Positions 8,431 through 15,456 of a stretch of 64,000 nt of DNA are shown here, one piece after another. Both the position numbers and the translations under genes were made by a program. Source of the DNA: JACDAL01 sp963849115. GTDB lineage: Bacteria; Actinomycetota; CADDZG01; WHSQ01. The number at the start of each line of letters is the position of its first letter. Positions within the stretch are counted from its first letter, which is position 1. The stretch is from the NCBI GenBank assembly GCA_963849115.1, contig CAWKGK010000009.1:186001-250000 (forward strand), read 5' to 3'. Under the pieces are notes generated by a model. The model saw only the letters and a list, made by a program, of their open reading frames with translations. It was not told the DNA's origin and searched no databases.

Positions 8431-8873
8431 CCGTGGGCTCGGACCACGCCGGCTTCGAGCTGAAGAGCCGGGTGATCGAGCATCTTAAGGACCTCGGCCA
8501 CGAGGTCTCAGACCTCGGGACTCACGACACGGAAGCGGTCGACTATCCCTCCTACTGCGCTCGGGTGGGGCGGGCCGTAGTTGCAGAGGAAGTGGACCTA
8601 GGCATGATCTTCGGGGGCAGCGGCCAGGGCGAGCAGATCGCCGCCAACAAGATTCGCGGGGTGAGGGCCGCGCTCTGTCACAATGAGTTCACCGCTCGGT
8701 TGGCGCGCGCCCACAACGACGCCAACGTGCTGTCGCTGGGAGAGCGAGTGTTGGGCGTGGAGTTGGCGCTCGCGATCGTGGATGCGTTCTTGGTTACCAG
8801 CTTCGAGGGCGGCCGCCACGCCCGCCGGGTCGAGCAGATATCGGGGATCGAAGAGGAGGAGGCCACGAGATGA
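8418..8873 (+). CDS. rpiB: Ribose-5-phosphate isomerase B (RpiB/LacAB family)
   Basis: 151 residues. It interconverts ribose-5-phosphate and ribulose-5-phosphate. Family blocks are IAVGSDHAGFELK, the loop FGGSGQGEQIAANK, RAALCHNEFTARLAR and HNDANVLSLGERV. The enterobacterial active-site Cys loop (CGTG type) is replaced by GGSGQGEQ with Glu, the variant known from actinobacteria such as Mycobacterium tuberculosis. TTG 8418 is the only start that keeps the first beta strand; it overlaps the phosphatase stop. ATGA overlap with glyA downstream. Confidence 0.94.
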   Translation: MVRIAVGSDHAGFELKSRVIEHLKDLGHEVSDLGTHDTEAVDYPSYCARVGRAVVAEEVDLGMIFGGSGQGEQIAANKIRGVRAALCHNEFTARLARAHNDANVLSLGERVLGVELALAIVDAFLVTSFEGGRHARRVEQISGIEEEEATR

Positions 8874-10135
8874 GCAACCCTGGGTGGGCCGATTGGGCGG
8901 CGGTCGAGAAGATCGATCCCGAAGCGGCCGAAGCCATGCTGGCGGAGGCACACAGGCAGAACTCCAAGATCGAGCTCATCGCCTCGGAGAACTTCTCCTC
9001 GCCCGCGGTGCTGGCTGCGCTCGGCACTCCGCTCACGAACAAGTACGCCGAGGGCTATCCCGGGCGCCGCTACTACGGGGGCTGTGAGCACGTCGACGTG
9101 GTGGAGGAGCTTGCGATCGCCCGAGCCAAGGAGCTGTTCTCCGCCGAGCACGTCAACGTGCAACCTCACGCCGGCGCCCAGGCCAACGTCGCCGCCTACT
9201 TTGCTTTTCTCGAGCCGGGCGACAAGATAATGGGCATGGAGCTGGCACACGGCGGCCACCTCACCCATGGCTCGCCGGTGAGCTTCTCGGGACGCCTCTT
9301 CGAGGTCGTCGCTTACCAGGTCGACAGTGCCACGGAGACGCTCGACTACGACCACATCGCCGAGGTCGCCAGGAAGGAGCGGCCCAAGATGCTGATCGCG
9401 GGCTATTCGGCCTACTCGCGTATCTGGGACTTCGAGCGTTTCAGGGCCATCGCCGACGAAGCGGGGGCGCTGTTGCTGGTTGATGCGGCCCACTTCATTG
9501 GGCTCGTTGCCGGAGGGGCCCACCCCAATCCCGTCCCTCACGCCGACATCGTCACATGCACGACCCACAAGACGCTGAGGGGGCCGCGTGGCGCCATGAT
9601 CATGTGCAAAGCCGAGCATCAGAAGGCGATCGACAAGTCGGTGTTCCCCGGCTGGCAGGGCGGGCCCCTGATGCACTCGATCGCAGCCAAGGCGGTCGCT
9701 TTCAAGGAAGCCTCCACCGAGGAGTTCCGCTCCTACTCAGCTCAGACGGTGGCCAACGCTCGCGCCATGGCCGAAACGTTCACCTCAGAGGGACTCCGGG
9801 TGGTTTCGGGGGGCACGGACAACCACCTCATGCTGGTCGACCTGCGGCCTGTGGGAGTCACAGGGCGCGATGCCGAGCGGCGTCTCGACGAAGTAGGCAT
9901 CACCGTGAACAAGAACGCGATCCCCTACGATCCCGAGAAGCCGTTCGTGGCGTCCGGCATCCGGGTGGGCGCGCCGGCCATCACCACTTGTGGGATGAAG
10001 GAAGAAGAGGCCTCGGAGGTCGCCGAGCTCATCTCCAAAACGGTCAAGGAAGACTCGGACAAGGCCCGTTCTGAGGTGGCGGCGCGGGTGACCGACCTCA
10101 CGAGCCGTTTTCGCCCCTATCCGGACGTCGCCTAG
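8870..10135 (+). CDS. glyA: Serine hydroxymethyltransferase
   Basis: 421 residues. PLP enzyme converting serine and tetrahydrofolate to glycine and methylene-THF. Seen: IELIASENFSSPAVL, NKYAEGYPGRRYYGGCE, VNVQPHAGAQAN, DAAHFIGLVAGG and the PLP lysine in TTHKTLRGPRGAMI. A 4-bp ATGA overlap with rpiB shows coupling. Its one-carbon product links to the folate-type gene at 49022, although that is far away. Confidence 0.97.
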   Translation: MSNPGWADWAAVEKIDPEAAEAMLAEAHRQNSKIELIASENFSSPAVLAALGTPLTNKYAEGYPGRRYYGGCEHVDVVEELAIARAKELFSAEHVNVQPHAGAQANVAAYFAFLEPGDKIMGMELAHGGHLTHGSPVSFSGRLFEVVAYQVDSATETLDYDHIAEVARKERPKMLIAGYSAYSRIWDFERFRAIADEAGALLLVDAAHFIGLVAGGAHPNPVPHADIVTCTTHKTLRGPRGAMIMCKAEHQKAIDKSVFPGWQGGPLMHSIAAKAVAFKEASTEEFRSYSAQTVANARAMAETFTSEGLRVVSGGTDNHLMLVDLRPVGVTGRDAERRLDEVGITVNKNAIPYDPEKPFVASGIRVGAPAITTCGMKEEEASEVAELISKTVKEDSDKARSEVAARVTDLTSRFRPYPDVA

Positions 10136-10157
10136 TGGAGCATCAAGTGATCGTGGT

Positions 10158-11276
10158 ATGGGCGCCTACCTGCTGATCGGCTTCTGCGCCCTGGCGATCA
10201 CGTTCCTCGCCACGCCCTTGGTGAGGTGGACGGCCCTGCGCGCGGGCTTCATCGTCCAGCCCTCGGACCGCAAGGTCCACGCCGAGCCCACGCCGACATT
10301 GGGCGGCGCCGCCATCCTGCTGGGAATGGTGGGGGCCGGACTCGTGGCATCGACACTTCCCTTTCAGGACTTTCGTGAGGTCTTCGCAAACTCATCCGAA
10401 CCCCTGGGAATAGCCGCTGGGGGGCTCATCATTTTCACGCTGGGCTTCGTAGACGACGTGAGGGACCTGCCGGCCCCCGTCAAGCTCGCCGGTCAGATCT
10501 TTGCCTCGGGCATCGTCTACCTCTCCGGAGTCCAGGCCCGCTTCATCCCACTGCCGGACCAGGTCATCTCGCTCGGAGCCGACGTCTCGGTGCTCGTGAC
10601 GGTGGGCTGGCTGGTCGTGATCATCAACGCCGTGAATCTGGTCGACGGCCTCGATGGGCTCGCTGCGGGAATCGTCGCCATCGCCGCCTCCGCCTTCTTC
10701 GTCTACACCTATCAGCTGGAGACCAACCAGGATCTTTATCTCGCTCCTACGGCCCCCCTCTTGGCGATCCTCATCGTCGGGTCGGCCCTAGGTTTCCTGC
10801 GCCACAACTTCCATCCCGCAGCGATCTTCATGGGTGACTCGGGAGCGATGCTCTTTGGGCTCGTGCTGGGGGCCGCCACCGTCTCAGGGGTCGGGAGCGT
10901 GGCTTCCGAGCTGTCCAGCTCGACCTCGGGAGTCTTTCTTGCTTACTTCCCGTTGCTCATCCCCCTGGCCGTTCTCGCTCTCCCGATAGCCGACGCACTG
11001 CTCGCCATCGTCCGCCGTGCCCGGAGGCGCCGGTCGATCTTTCATGCCGACAAACAGCACATCCATCACCGCTTGATGGATCTCGGGCACGGCCATCGTC
11101 AGGCGGTGCTCGTCATGTATGTGTGGTCGGCGCTGGCGGCGGGCGCCGGCTTGGCGTTCAGCTTCCTCGACCGTAACGACGTGATCTTCGCCCTGCCGAT
11201 CGCTGTCGGTGCCATTGTGCTGTACACGCTGTTTCCGCTCCTCACGAAGCTGGTGCAACAGCGCCCGGCCCCCTAG
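10158..11276 (+). CDS. wecA: Undecaprenyl-phosphate N-acetylglucosaminyl-1-phosphate transferase (WecA/TagO/Rfe type)
   Basis: 372 residues with about 11 hydrophobic segments; a polyprenyl-phosphate HexNAc-1-phosphate transferase starting cell-wall polymer synthesis at the inner membrane. Signatures: SDRKVHAEPTPTLGG at the first cytoplasmic loop, GFVDDVRDL, NLVDGLDGLAAG (about residue 160), FMGDSGAMLFG and the His loop KQHIHHRLMDLGHGH (about 300). wecA (rfe) directly before the atp operon is the classic actinobacterial order; here an extra gene intervenes. Confidence 0.94.
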   Translation: MGAYLLIGFCALAITFLATPLVRWTALRAGFIVQPSDRKVHAEPTPTLGGAAILLGMVGAGLVASTLPFQDFREVFANSSEPLGIAAGGLIIFTLGFVDDVRDLPAPVKLAGQIFASGIVYLSGVQARFIPLPDQVISLGADVSVLVTVGWLVVIINAVNLVDGLDGLAAGIVAIAASAFFVYTYQLETNQDLYLAPTAPLLAILIVGSALGFLRHNFHPAAIFMGDSGAMLFGLVLGAATVSGVGSVASELSSSTSGVFLAYFPLLIPLAVLALPIADALLAIVRRARRRRSIFHADKQHIHHRLMDLGHGHRQAVLVMYVWSALAAGAGLAFSFLDRNDVIFALPIAVGAIVLYTLFPLLTKLVQQRPAP

Positions 11277-11293
11277 GGGGCCCGCCCGACGTC

Positions 11294-11340
11294 AACTTTG
11301 GAGCTGTGCATACATCTGCTGTGGGTACAGGTACAAAGTT
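11294..11340. repeat. 47-bp palindromic element, family A, copy 1
   Basis: Two 21-bp arms around a 5-bp centre. The left arm starts AACTTTGGAGCTGTG, the right arm ends TACAGGTACAAAGTT; by my count the arms are complementary at 16 of 21 positions. Copies 2 (12345-12391) and 3 (22769-22815) have exactly the same length and layout. It touches the last base of the stop codon of the minus-strand gene at 11340-12224. Confidence 0.8.
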
Positions 11341-12224
11341 CAGCTTGGAGGAATCAAACACGATCTCCGCGTTCGCTTTACTAGCTCGATCGCACGCTCT
11401 CCTCGGCCCGACATGTCCTCGGAAGTAAGGTGAAGGATCTTCCATCGCAGGGTAGTGAGCTCATTCTGGCGAACCAGGTCGCGGGCCCAGCGTCGCCGGC
11501 CCGAATGCCACTGGTAGCCGTCGACCTCGATGCCGAGGCGCAACTCCGTGTAGGCGAAATCGACTCTGGCGACAAGCTTGCCGTCGGCGTAGATCTTGTG
11601 TTGCACTGCGGGTTCGGGTAGGCCGGCTGCACGCGCCAGCTTGAGGAACCGTCTCTCGAGTGGGCTTTCGATAGGGGGATGCTGATAGTTGTCCACGGCT
11701 CTCCGAAGGGCTGCGGCTCCCGGGCGGCCGCGCGCTTGTGCTCCGATTTCGAATGCCAAGCGTCGTGTGGACGTGAGGCCGCGGCTTAGGGCACTATCCA
11801 GCGCGATCTCGAACGGCTCGAGGGGTACCACAGCGGCCAGATCGAGCAGCGTGCGGCTAACCGAGGTGACCGGCAAGCCGCGGGTGTGTGTGATGTCATT
11901 CCTTTTCAGCAAGCTCGAACGATGTATCACTACGGTTGAGTCCGCCAGTCGTCGAGGGGTCGTGATTTCCACTCGGCTGCCCATGATTCCCTCGAGTTTC
12001 CAGAGGAGGGCGGCGCTCCGATGGGAAAGCGCCACTGGAGGACCGGCCCACAAGCATGCGGCCAAGCTTCGTTGGTGCCAGTCGACCGGATACTCGCTCG
12101 CCGCGTAGACGCCGGGGTGGACGAGTCGCCAGATGCCCGACTGCAGGCGATGGTCGATCTGCCGCTCCGAGAGGCCGTCCCGGACGGCTTGAATGCGAGT
12201 GATCAGCCCGAGTTGCCTACCCAT
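11340..12224 (-). CDS. AbiEi-like N-terminal domain plus DUF559 endonuclease-like protein
   Basis: 294 residues. The N-terminal region (about 1-50, GLITRIQAVRDGLSERQI and WRLVHPGVYAA) resembles the winged-helix domain of AbiEi-type antitoxins. The middle has the LPVTSVSRTLLDLA motif usual in this actinobacterial family. The C-terminal part (about 195-285) is a DUF559/Vsr-like PD-(D/E)XK fold with ESPLERRFLKL, VDFAY and GIEVDGYQWH, which carries the putative metal ligands. ATG 12224 is chosen because the conserved part begins there. No partner toxin is adjacent. It sits between wecA and the atp operon, bracketed by two family A palindromes, so it looks like an inserted unit. Real activity unknown. 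Confidence 0.82.
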   Translation of the reverse strand: MGRQLGLITRIQAVRDGLSERQIDHRLQSGIWRLVHPGVYAASEYPVDWHQRSLAACLWAGPPVALSHRSAALLWKLEGIMGSRVEITTPRRLADSTVVIHRSSLLKRNDITHTRGLPVTSVSRTLLDLAAVVPLEPFEIALDSALSRGLTSTRRLAFEIGAQARGRPGAAALRRAVDNYQHPPIESPLERRFLKLARAAGLPEPAVQHKIYADGKLVARVDFAYTELRLGIEVDGYQWHSGRRRWARDLVRQNELTTLRWKILHLTSEDMSGRGERAIELVKRTRRSCLIPPS

Positions 12225-12344
12225 CAATGCCGCGCAGCGAACCAGAGGAGAGGAGTCTGCGCGCCGGGTGGGGACCATGGATTGAAGAAAGCAGTTTTTG
12301 TTTGGACCATCTGTGGCCCACGCCACATAGGGGGAGAATTGAGG

Positions 12345-12391
12345 AACATTGGCGCTCTGCCCACTCTGGATGTGGGCACAGCTCCAAAGTT
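12345..12391. repeat. 47-bp palindromic element, family A, copy 2
   Basis: Same 21+5+21 layout. The left arm starts AACATTGGCGCTCTGCC, the right arm is GTGGGCACAGCTCCAAAGTT plus a leading T; the arms pair at 17 of 21 positions by my count. Its right edge abuts and shares two bases with the Rex-like operator at 12390-12407. Confidence 0.8.
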
Positions 12392-12407
12392 GTGAAGGAA
12401 TTCACAA
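12390..12407. promoter_or_regulatory. Rex-like operator upstream of the ATP synthase operon
   Basis: TTGTGAA, GGAA, TTCACAA: a perfect 7-4-7 inverted repeat matching the published Rex (NADH/NAD+ sensing repressor) consensus TTGTGAnnnnnnTCACAA. It overlaps the candidate -35 of the atp promoter, as expected for a repressor site. No rex gene is in this window, so regulator identity is inferred from the motif alone. Confidence 0.6.
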
Positions 12408-12430
12408 AGTCGACGCTGCGATACCATACT
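12401..12430 (+). promoter_or_regulatory. Candidate promoter of the atp operon
   Basis: TTCACA at 12401-12406, an 18-bp spacer, and CATACT at 12425-12430 (TACCAT at 12422-12427 is an alternative -10). It lies inside the otherwise gene-free stretch 12225-12573 and leaves a leader of about 135 nt before atpZ. The rest of that stretch is GC-rich with no other gene seen. Confidence 0.35.
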
Positions 12431-12573
12431 GGCGCCCAACCCAGCGAGGCCGCCCCTCGAGCTCGCCACACTCGGCGAGGCAGAGGACGGCCTCGGGCGG
12501 AGCCGGCTCCCGGCCTGCGGACGACGACCATCGTGGCCCGCGTCCGCAACACGACTTGAAAGGACGATTCGAG

Positions 12574-12816
12574 GTGAGCGAGCGACCCAGGAGGTCCACT
12601 TTCGCCCGCGATGCGGGCAAGGGATTTTCGCAGGCGTCTGACGGGTTGGCCCTCGCGATCGGCTTCGTGGTGCCCGTCATCGTGCTGTGGTTGGGCGGCC
12701 GGGCAATCGACGGATGGCTCGGCATAGAGCCGTGGGCGCAGGTCGTCGGCGCGGTCGCCGGCTGGGGCGTCGGTTTCCTCTACGTCTTCCACGCGGCCAA
12801 TAGGGCCAGTCAATGA
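12574..12816 (+). CDS. atpZ: AtpZ/AtpI-like small membrane subunit of the ATP synthase operon
   Basis: 80 residues with two hydrophobic helices (about 24-43 and 51-72), KGFSQASDGLALAIGF ahead of the first and GVGFLYVFHAANRA at the end, as in the AtpZ/AtpI (PF09527-like) proteins that precede atpB. They are thought to assist c-ring assembly or Mg2+ uptake. GTG 12574 has AAAGGA 9 nt upstream. It overlaps the next gene by ATGA. Confidence 0.8.
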   Translation: MSERPRRSTFARDAGKGFSQASDGLALAIGFVVPVIVLWLGGRAIDGWLGIEPWAQVVGAVAGWGVGFLYVFHAANRASQ

Positions 12817-13214
12817 TCGAGCAGCAATTGGTAAGCCGCATGGCCTTGCGCGCCCTGTGGATCACGCCACTGGTGGTGGTGGGGGCGTGGCTGCTGGGTG
12901 GCCCCGAGTACTCGCTATCGGCCGCGGTCGGGCTTGCCATGACCCTGGGCAACCTGTGGCTGGCGGCCAGGATTATCGGCGGAGTTGCTCAGAGCAACCC
13001 GGCTCTGCTGCTGGGGGCAGGGTTCGCCGCCTTCGGCATCGGCTTGGCGGTGCTGACGGGTATTGCCTTTCTGCTCCAATCCATGACCGCAATAACGTTT
13101 CCGGTGACGGGTTTCACTCTCATCGGAGCGCACCTGCTGTTGGTCCTGTGGGTGGCCTCCGATGCCTACCCAGACGGAAACAAGCGGCCCGGTGGGGTCG
13201 AGGCGAGGAGCTGA
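12813..13214 (+). CDS. atpI: ATP synthase subunit I-like membrane protein
   Basis: 133 residues with four predicted membrane helices (about 12-28, 33-54, 63-86, 95-115), the topology of the AtpI (UncI) protein encoded just before subunit a. AtpI proteins help assemble the c ring but are not part of the finished enzyme. Sequence conservation in this family is low, so position and topology carry the call. ATGA overlap with atpZ, and atpB follows with a 1-bp gap. Confidence 0.75.
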   Translation: MIEQQLVSRMALRALWITPLVVVGAWLLGGPEYSLSAAVGLAMTLGNLWLAARIIGGVAQSNPALLLGAGFAAFGIGLAVLTGIAFLLQSMTAITFPVTGFTLIGAHLLLVLWVASDAYPDGNKRPGGVEARS

Positions 13215-13215
13215 C

Positions 13216-14034
13216 ATGGAGTTAGATCCATTCGAGCTGTTCTTGTGGGAGCCCATCTTTCTTGCGGGAACGCCTCTCGCGATCAACCGAGTGGTCCTGT
13301 TGATGTTCGTTGCTTCCGCGGCCTGCATCACGTTCTTTCTCGTGGGTTCTCGGCGGGGGGCGCTTGTGCCCAGGGGAATGCAGAACCTGGTCGAGACTGC
13401 CTATCTGTTCGTGCGCAACAACATTGCCATCGATGTCATCGGCCCCGAAGGAGTCAAGTACGCGGGCTATCTGGCTGCCGTCTTCTACTTCATCTTCTTC
13501 GCCAACCTTCTCGAGATCGTTCCCGGCATCAACTTCCCGGTGACGTCTCGGATGGCGATACCCGCGTTCCTGGCGATGCTGACCTACGTGTTCTTCATCA
13601 CCGTCGGTATAATCAAGCAGGGCCCCATCAAGTACTTCAAGGGAGTTCTCTTTCCACCGGGTGTGCCGTGGCCAGTCTACATCTTGCTTACACCCATCGA
13701 ACTGTTCTCTACCTTCATCTTTCGGCCACTGACCCTCGCCATCCGGCTCCTCGCGAACATGATGGCCGGACACGTCCTCTTGACTATCTTCTTCCTGTTC
13801 ACCGCCGACTTCGTGCGTTTCGATATCACCCTGCCGTTGGGCATTGTGACGGCACTCGTGTCCTCGGTACTCATCCTGTTCGAGATGATAGTGATCACGA
13901 TCCAGGCGTACATCTTCACCACACTCACTGCGTTCTACATCTCCGAGTCGCTGCATGGCCATGGCGAGGAGGAGCACGAGGAGGAATCTCACAGCGAAGG
14001 CAGACGGTACGAAACAGAAGGAGTGGCAGCTTGA
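13216..14034 (+). CDS. atpB: ATP synthase Fo subunit a
   Basis: 272 residues, membrane stator subunit with the proton half-channels. The essential arginine is in PLTLAIRLLANMMAGH (about residue 178). Other family features are the five or six membrane helices and the SRRGALVPRGMQNLVE loop. ATG 13216 is preceded by GAGGAG. The acidic, His-containing tail (HGHGEEEHEEESHSEG) is longer than usual. 46 bp separate it from atpE. Confidence 0.96.
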   Translation: MELDPFELFLWEPIFLAGTPLAINRVVLLMFVASAACITFFLVGSRRGALVPRGMQNLVETAYLFVRNNIAIDVIGPEGVKYAGYLAAVFYFIFFANLLEIVPGINFPVTSRMAIPAFLAMLTYVFFITVGIIKQGPIKYFKGVLFPPGVPWPVYILLTPIELFSTFIFRPLTLAIRLLANMMAGHVLLTIFFLFTADFVRFDITLPLGIVTALVSSVLILFEMIVITIQAYIFTTLTAFYISESLHGHGEEEHEEESHSEGRRYETEGVAA

Positions 14035-14080
14035 CGGCAGGACTTGGAGAACACGAACTTGGAGAAGAAGGAGGAGATAG

Positions 14081-14338
14081 ATGATCGAAGGAGTAATCCT
14101 GGCCCAGGGTGGCGGCGGCTTGACCGATGCGGGCCTCGAGTCGTTGGCGCACGGTCTGGTCTACGGGCTTGCCGCCATCGGTCCCGGTGTCGGCGTCGGA
14201 CTTGTGTTCTCGAGCGCGATCGAGGCGATGGCCCGTCAGCCGGAGATGGCGGGACAGACCCGCACCACGATGTTCATCGGCTTCGCGCTGATCGAGGCGT
14301 TGGCGCTGATCGGCTTCGTCCTCGCCTTCATCGTCTAG
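14081..14338 (+). CDS. atpE: ATP synthase Fo subunit c
   Basis: 85 residues, two helices forming the rotor ring. The glycine-rich helix-packing motif GPGVGVG (34-40), the loop ARQPE and the proton-carrying glutamate E72 in FALIEALAL are all visible. A proton-type ring is likely because the extended Na+-ligand signature is not obvious. AAGGAGGAG lies just upstream of the ATG. Confidence 0.96.
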   Translation: MIEGVILAQGGGGLTDAGLESLAHGLVYGLAAIGPGVGVGLVFSSAIEAMARQPEMAGQTRTTMFIGFALIEALALIGFVLAFIV

Positions 14339-14350
14339 CGAGAGGTCCGT

Positions 14351-14920
14351 ATGACGCTCAATCTGACAAACATCCAACTGGCACAGGAGCATGCCCGCGA
14401 GGGCATCGACCTGATCCTGCCCGAGACCTCCGAGCTCATCTGGGGCGCCATCTGCTTCGTAATCGTCGCCTTGGTGCTGAACCGCGTGGCTTTCCCTCAG
14501 CTCAAGGCGGCCATCGAGAAGCGCGAGCAAGCGATCCAGTCGGACAAGGAGAACGCCGAAAAGGCTCGGGCAGATGCCGAGAAGATGCTCGAAGAGCACA
14601 AGGAGCAGCTCGCCGAGACTCGCTCCGAGGCCAACCGAATCATCGAGGACGCTCGCCAACAGGCCGAGCAGGTGCGCAAGGACATCATCGCCAAGTCAGA
14701 GAAGGACGCCGAGGCGATCGTTGAGCGCGCGCAGGAGCAGATCCAAGCCGAGCGCAATCGCACCGTCCAGGAGCTCCAGAGCACGATTGCCGAGATCTCC
14801 ATCGACCTGGCAGAAAAGGTAGTGGGGCGCTCCATCGATGCCGGAGCCCAACGGGAGATGGTCGACGCCTACATCAAAGAGGTCGCGGCCATGTCCGGGA
14901 ACGGAGACAGAACGCGCTGA
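14351..14920 (+). CDS. atpF: ATP synthase Fo subunit b
   Basis: 189 residues: an N-terminal extension, one membrane helix (about 31-50, IWGAICFVIVALVLNRVAFP) and a long charged coiled coil, the peripheral stalk. It lies between atpE and atpH and shares one base (TGATG) with the atpH start. Confidence 0.94.
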   Translation: MTLNLTNIQLAQEHAREGIDLILPETSELIWGAICFVIVALVLNRVAFPQLKAAIEKREQAIQSDKENAEKARADAEKMLEEHKEQLAETRSEANRIIEDARQQAEQVRKDIIAKSEKDAEAIVERAQEQIQAERNRTVQELQSTIAEISIDLAEKVVGRSIDAGAQREMVDAYIKEVAAMSGNGDRTR

Positions 14921-15456
14921 TGGCGGCCGACGAGGTCATTCACGGTTATGCCGAAGCCCTCTTCAACGTGGTGCGGGCCGAGGGAGAGATAGAGCGCGTA
15001 GAGGACGAGCTCTACCGCTTCTCGAAGGTAATCGATGGCAACCATGAGCTCAAGCAGGCACTCTCCGATAAGGCCATCGACAGGGGCCAGCGCATAAAGG
15101 TGCTGGAGGATCTGCTGGCAGACAAGGTTTCGCCTCACACCCTCGGCTTGTTGACCTTCATCGTCGGACAGGGCCGAGCGAGGCAGATGCCGCAGATTCT
15201 GCAAGAGCTGAGCGCCCTCGCCGCCGAAGCTCGCAACGCGGTGGTTGCCGAAGTGCGCTCGGCGACCCCCCTCGACTCGCGCCAGCGCGCCGCGTTGCAG
15301 TCGGCGTTGTCGAAAGCTACCGGCAAGAAGGTCGCGGTCAAGGTCATGGTCGATCCTTCGCTGATCGGCGGAATCGTGGCAAAGATCGGGGAAACGATTA
15401 TCGATGGGTCGGTCAAGCGTCGGCTCGAACAACTAAAGGATCAGGTGAGGGCTTAG
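14920..15456 (+). CDS. atpH: ATP synthase F1 subunit delta
   Basis: 178 residues. Stator protein joining the b stalk to the top of F1. Family pattern: an N-terminal helical domain beginning GYAEALFNVV and the C-terminal IGGIVAKIGETIIDGSVKRRLEQL. Coupled to atpF and atpA by one-base overlaps. Confidence 0.94.
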   Translation: MAADEVIHGYAEALFNVVRAEGEIERVEDELYRFSKVIDGNHELKQALSDKAIDRGQRIKVLEDLLADKVSPHTLGLLTFIVGQGRARQMPQILQELSALAAEARNAVVAEVRSATPLDSRQRAALQSALSKATGKKVAVKVMVDPSLIGGIVAKIGETIIDGSVKRRLEQLKDQVRA

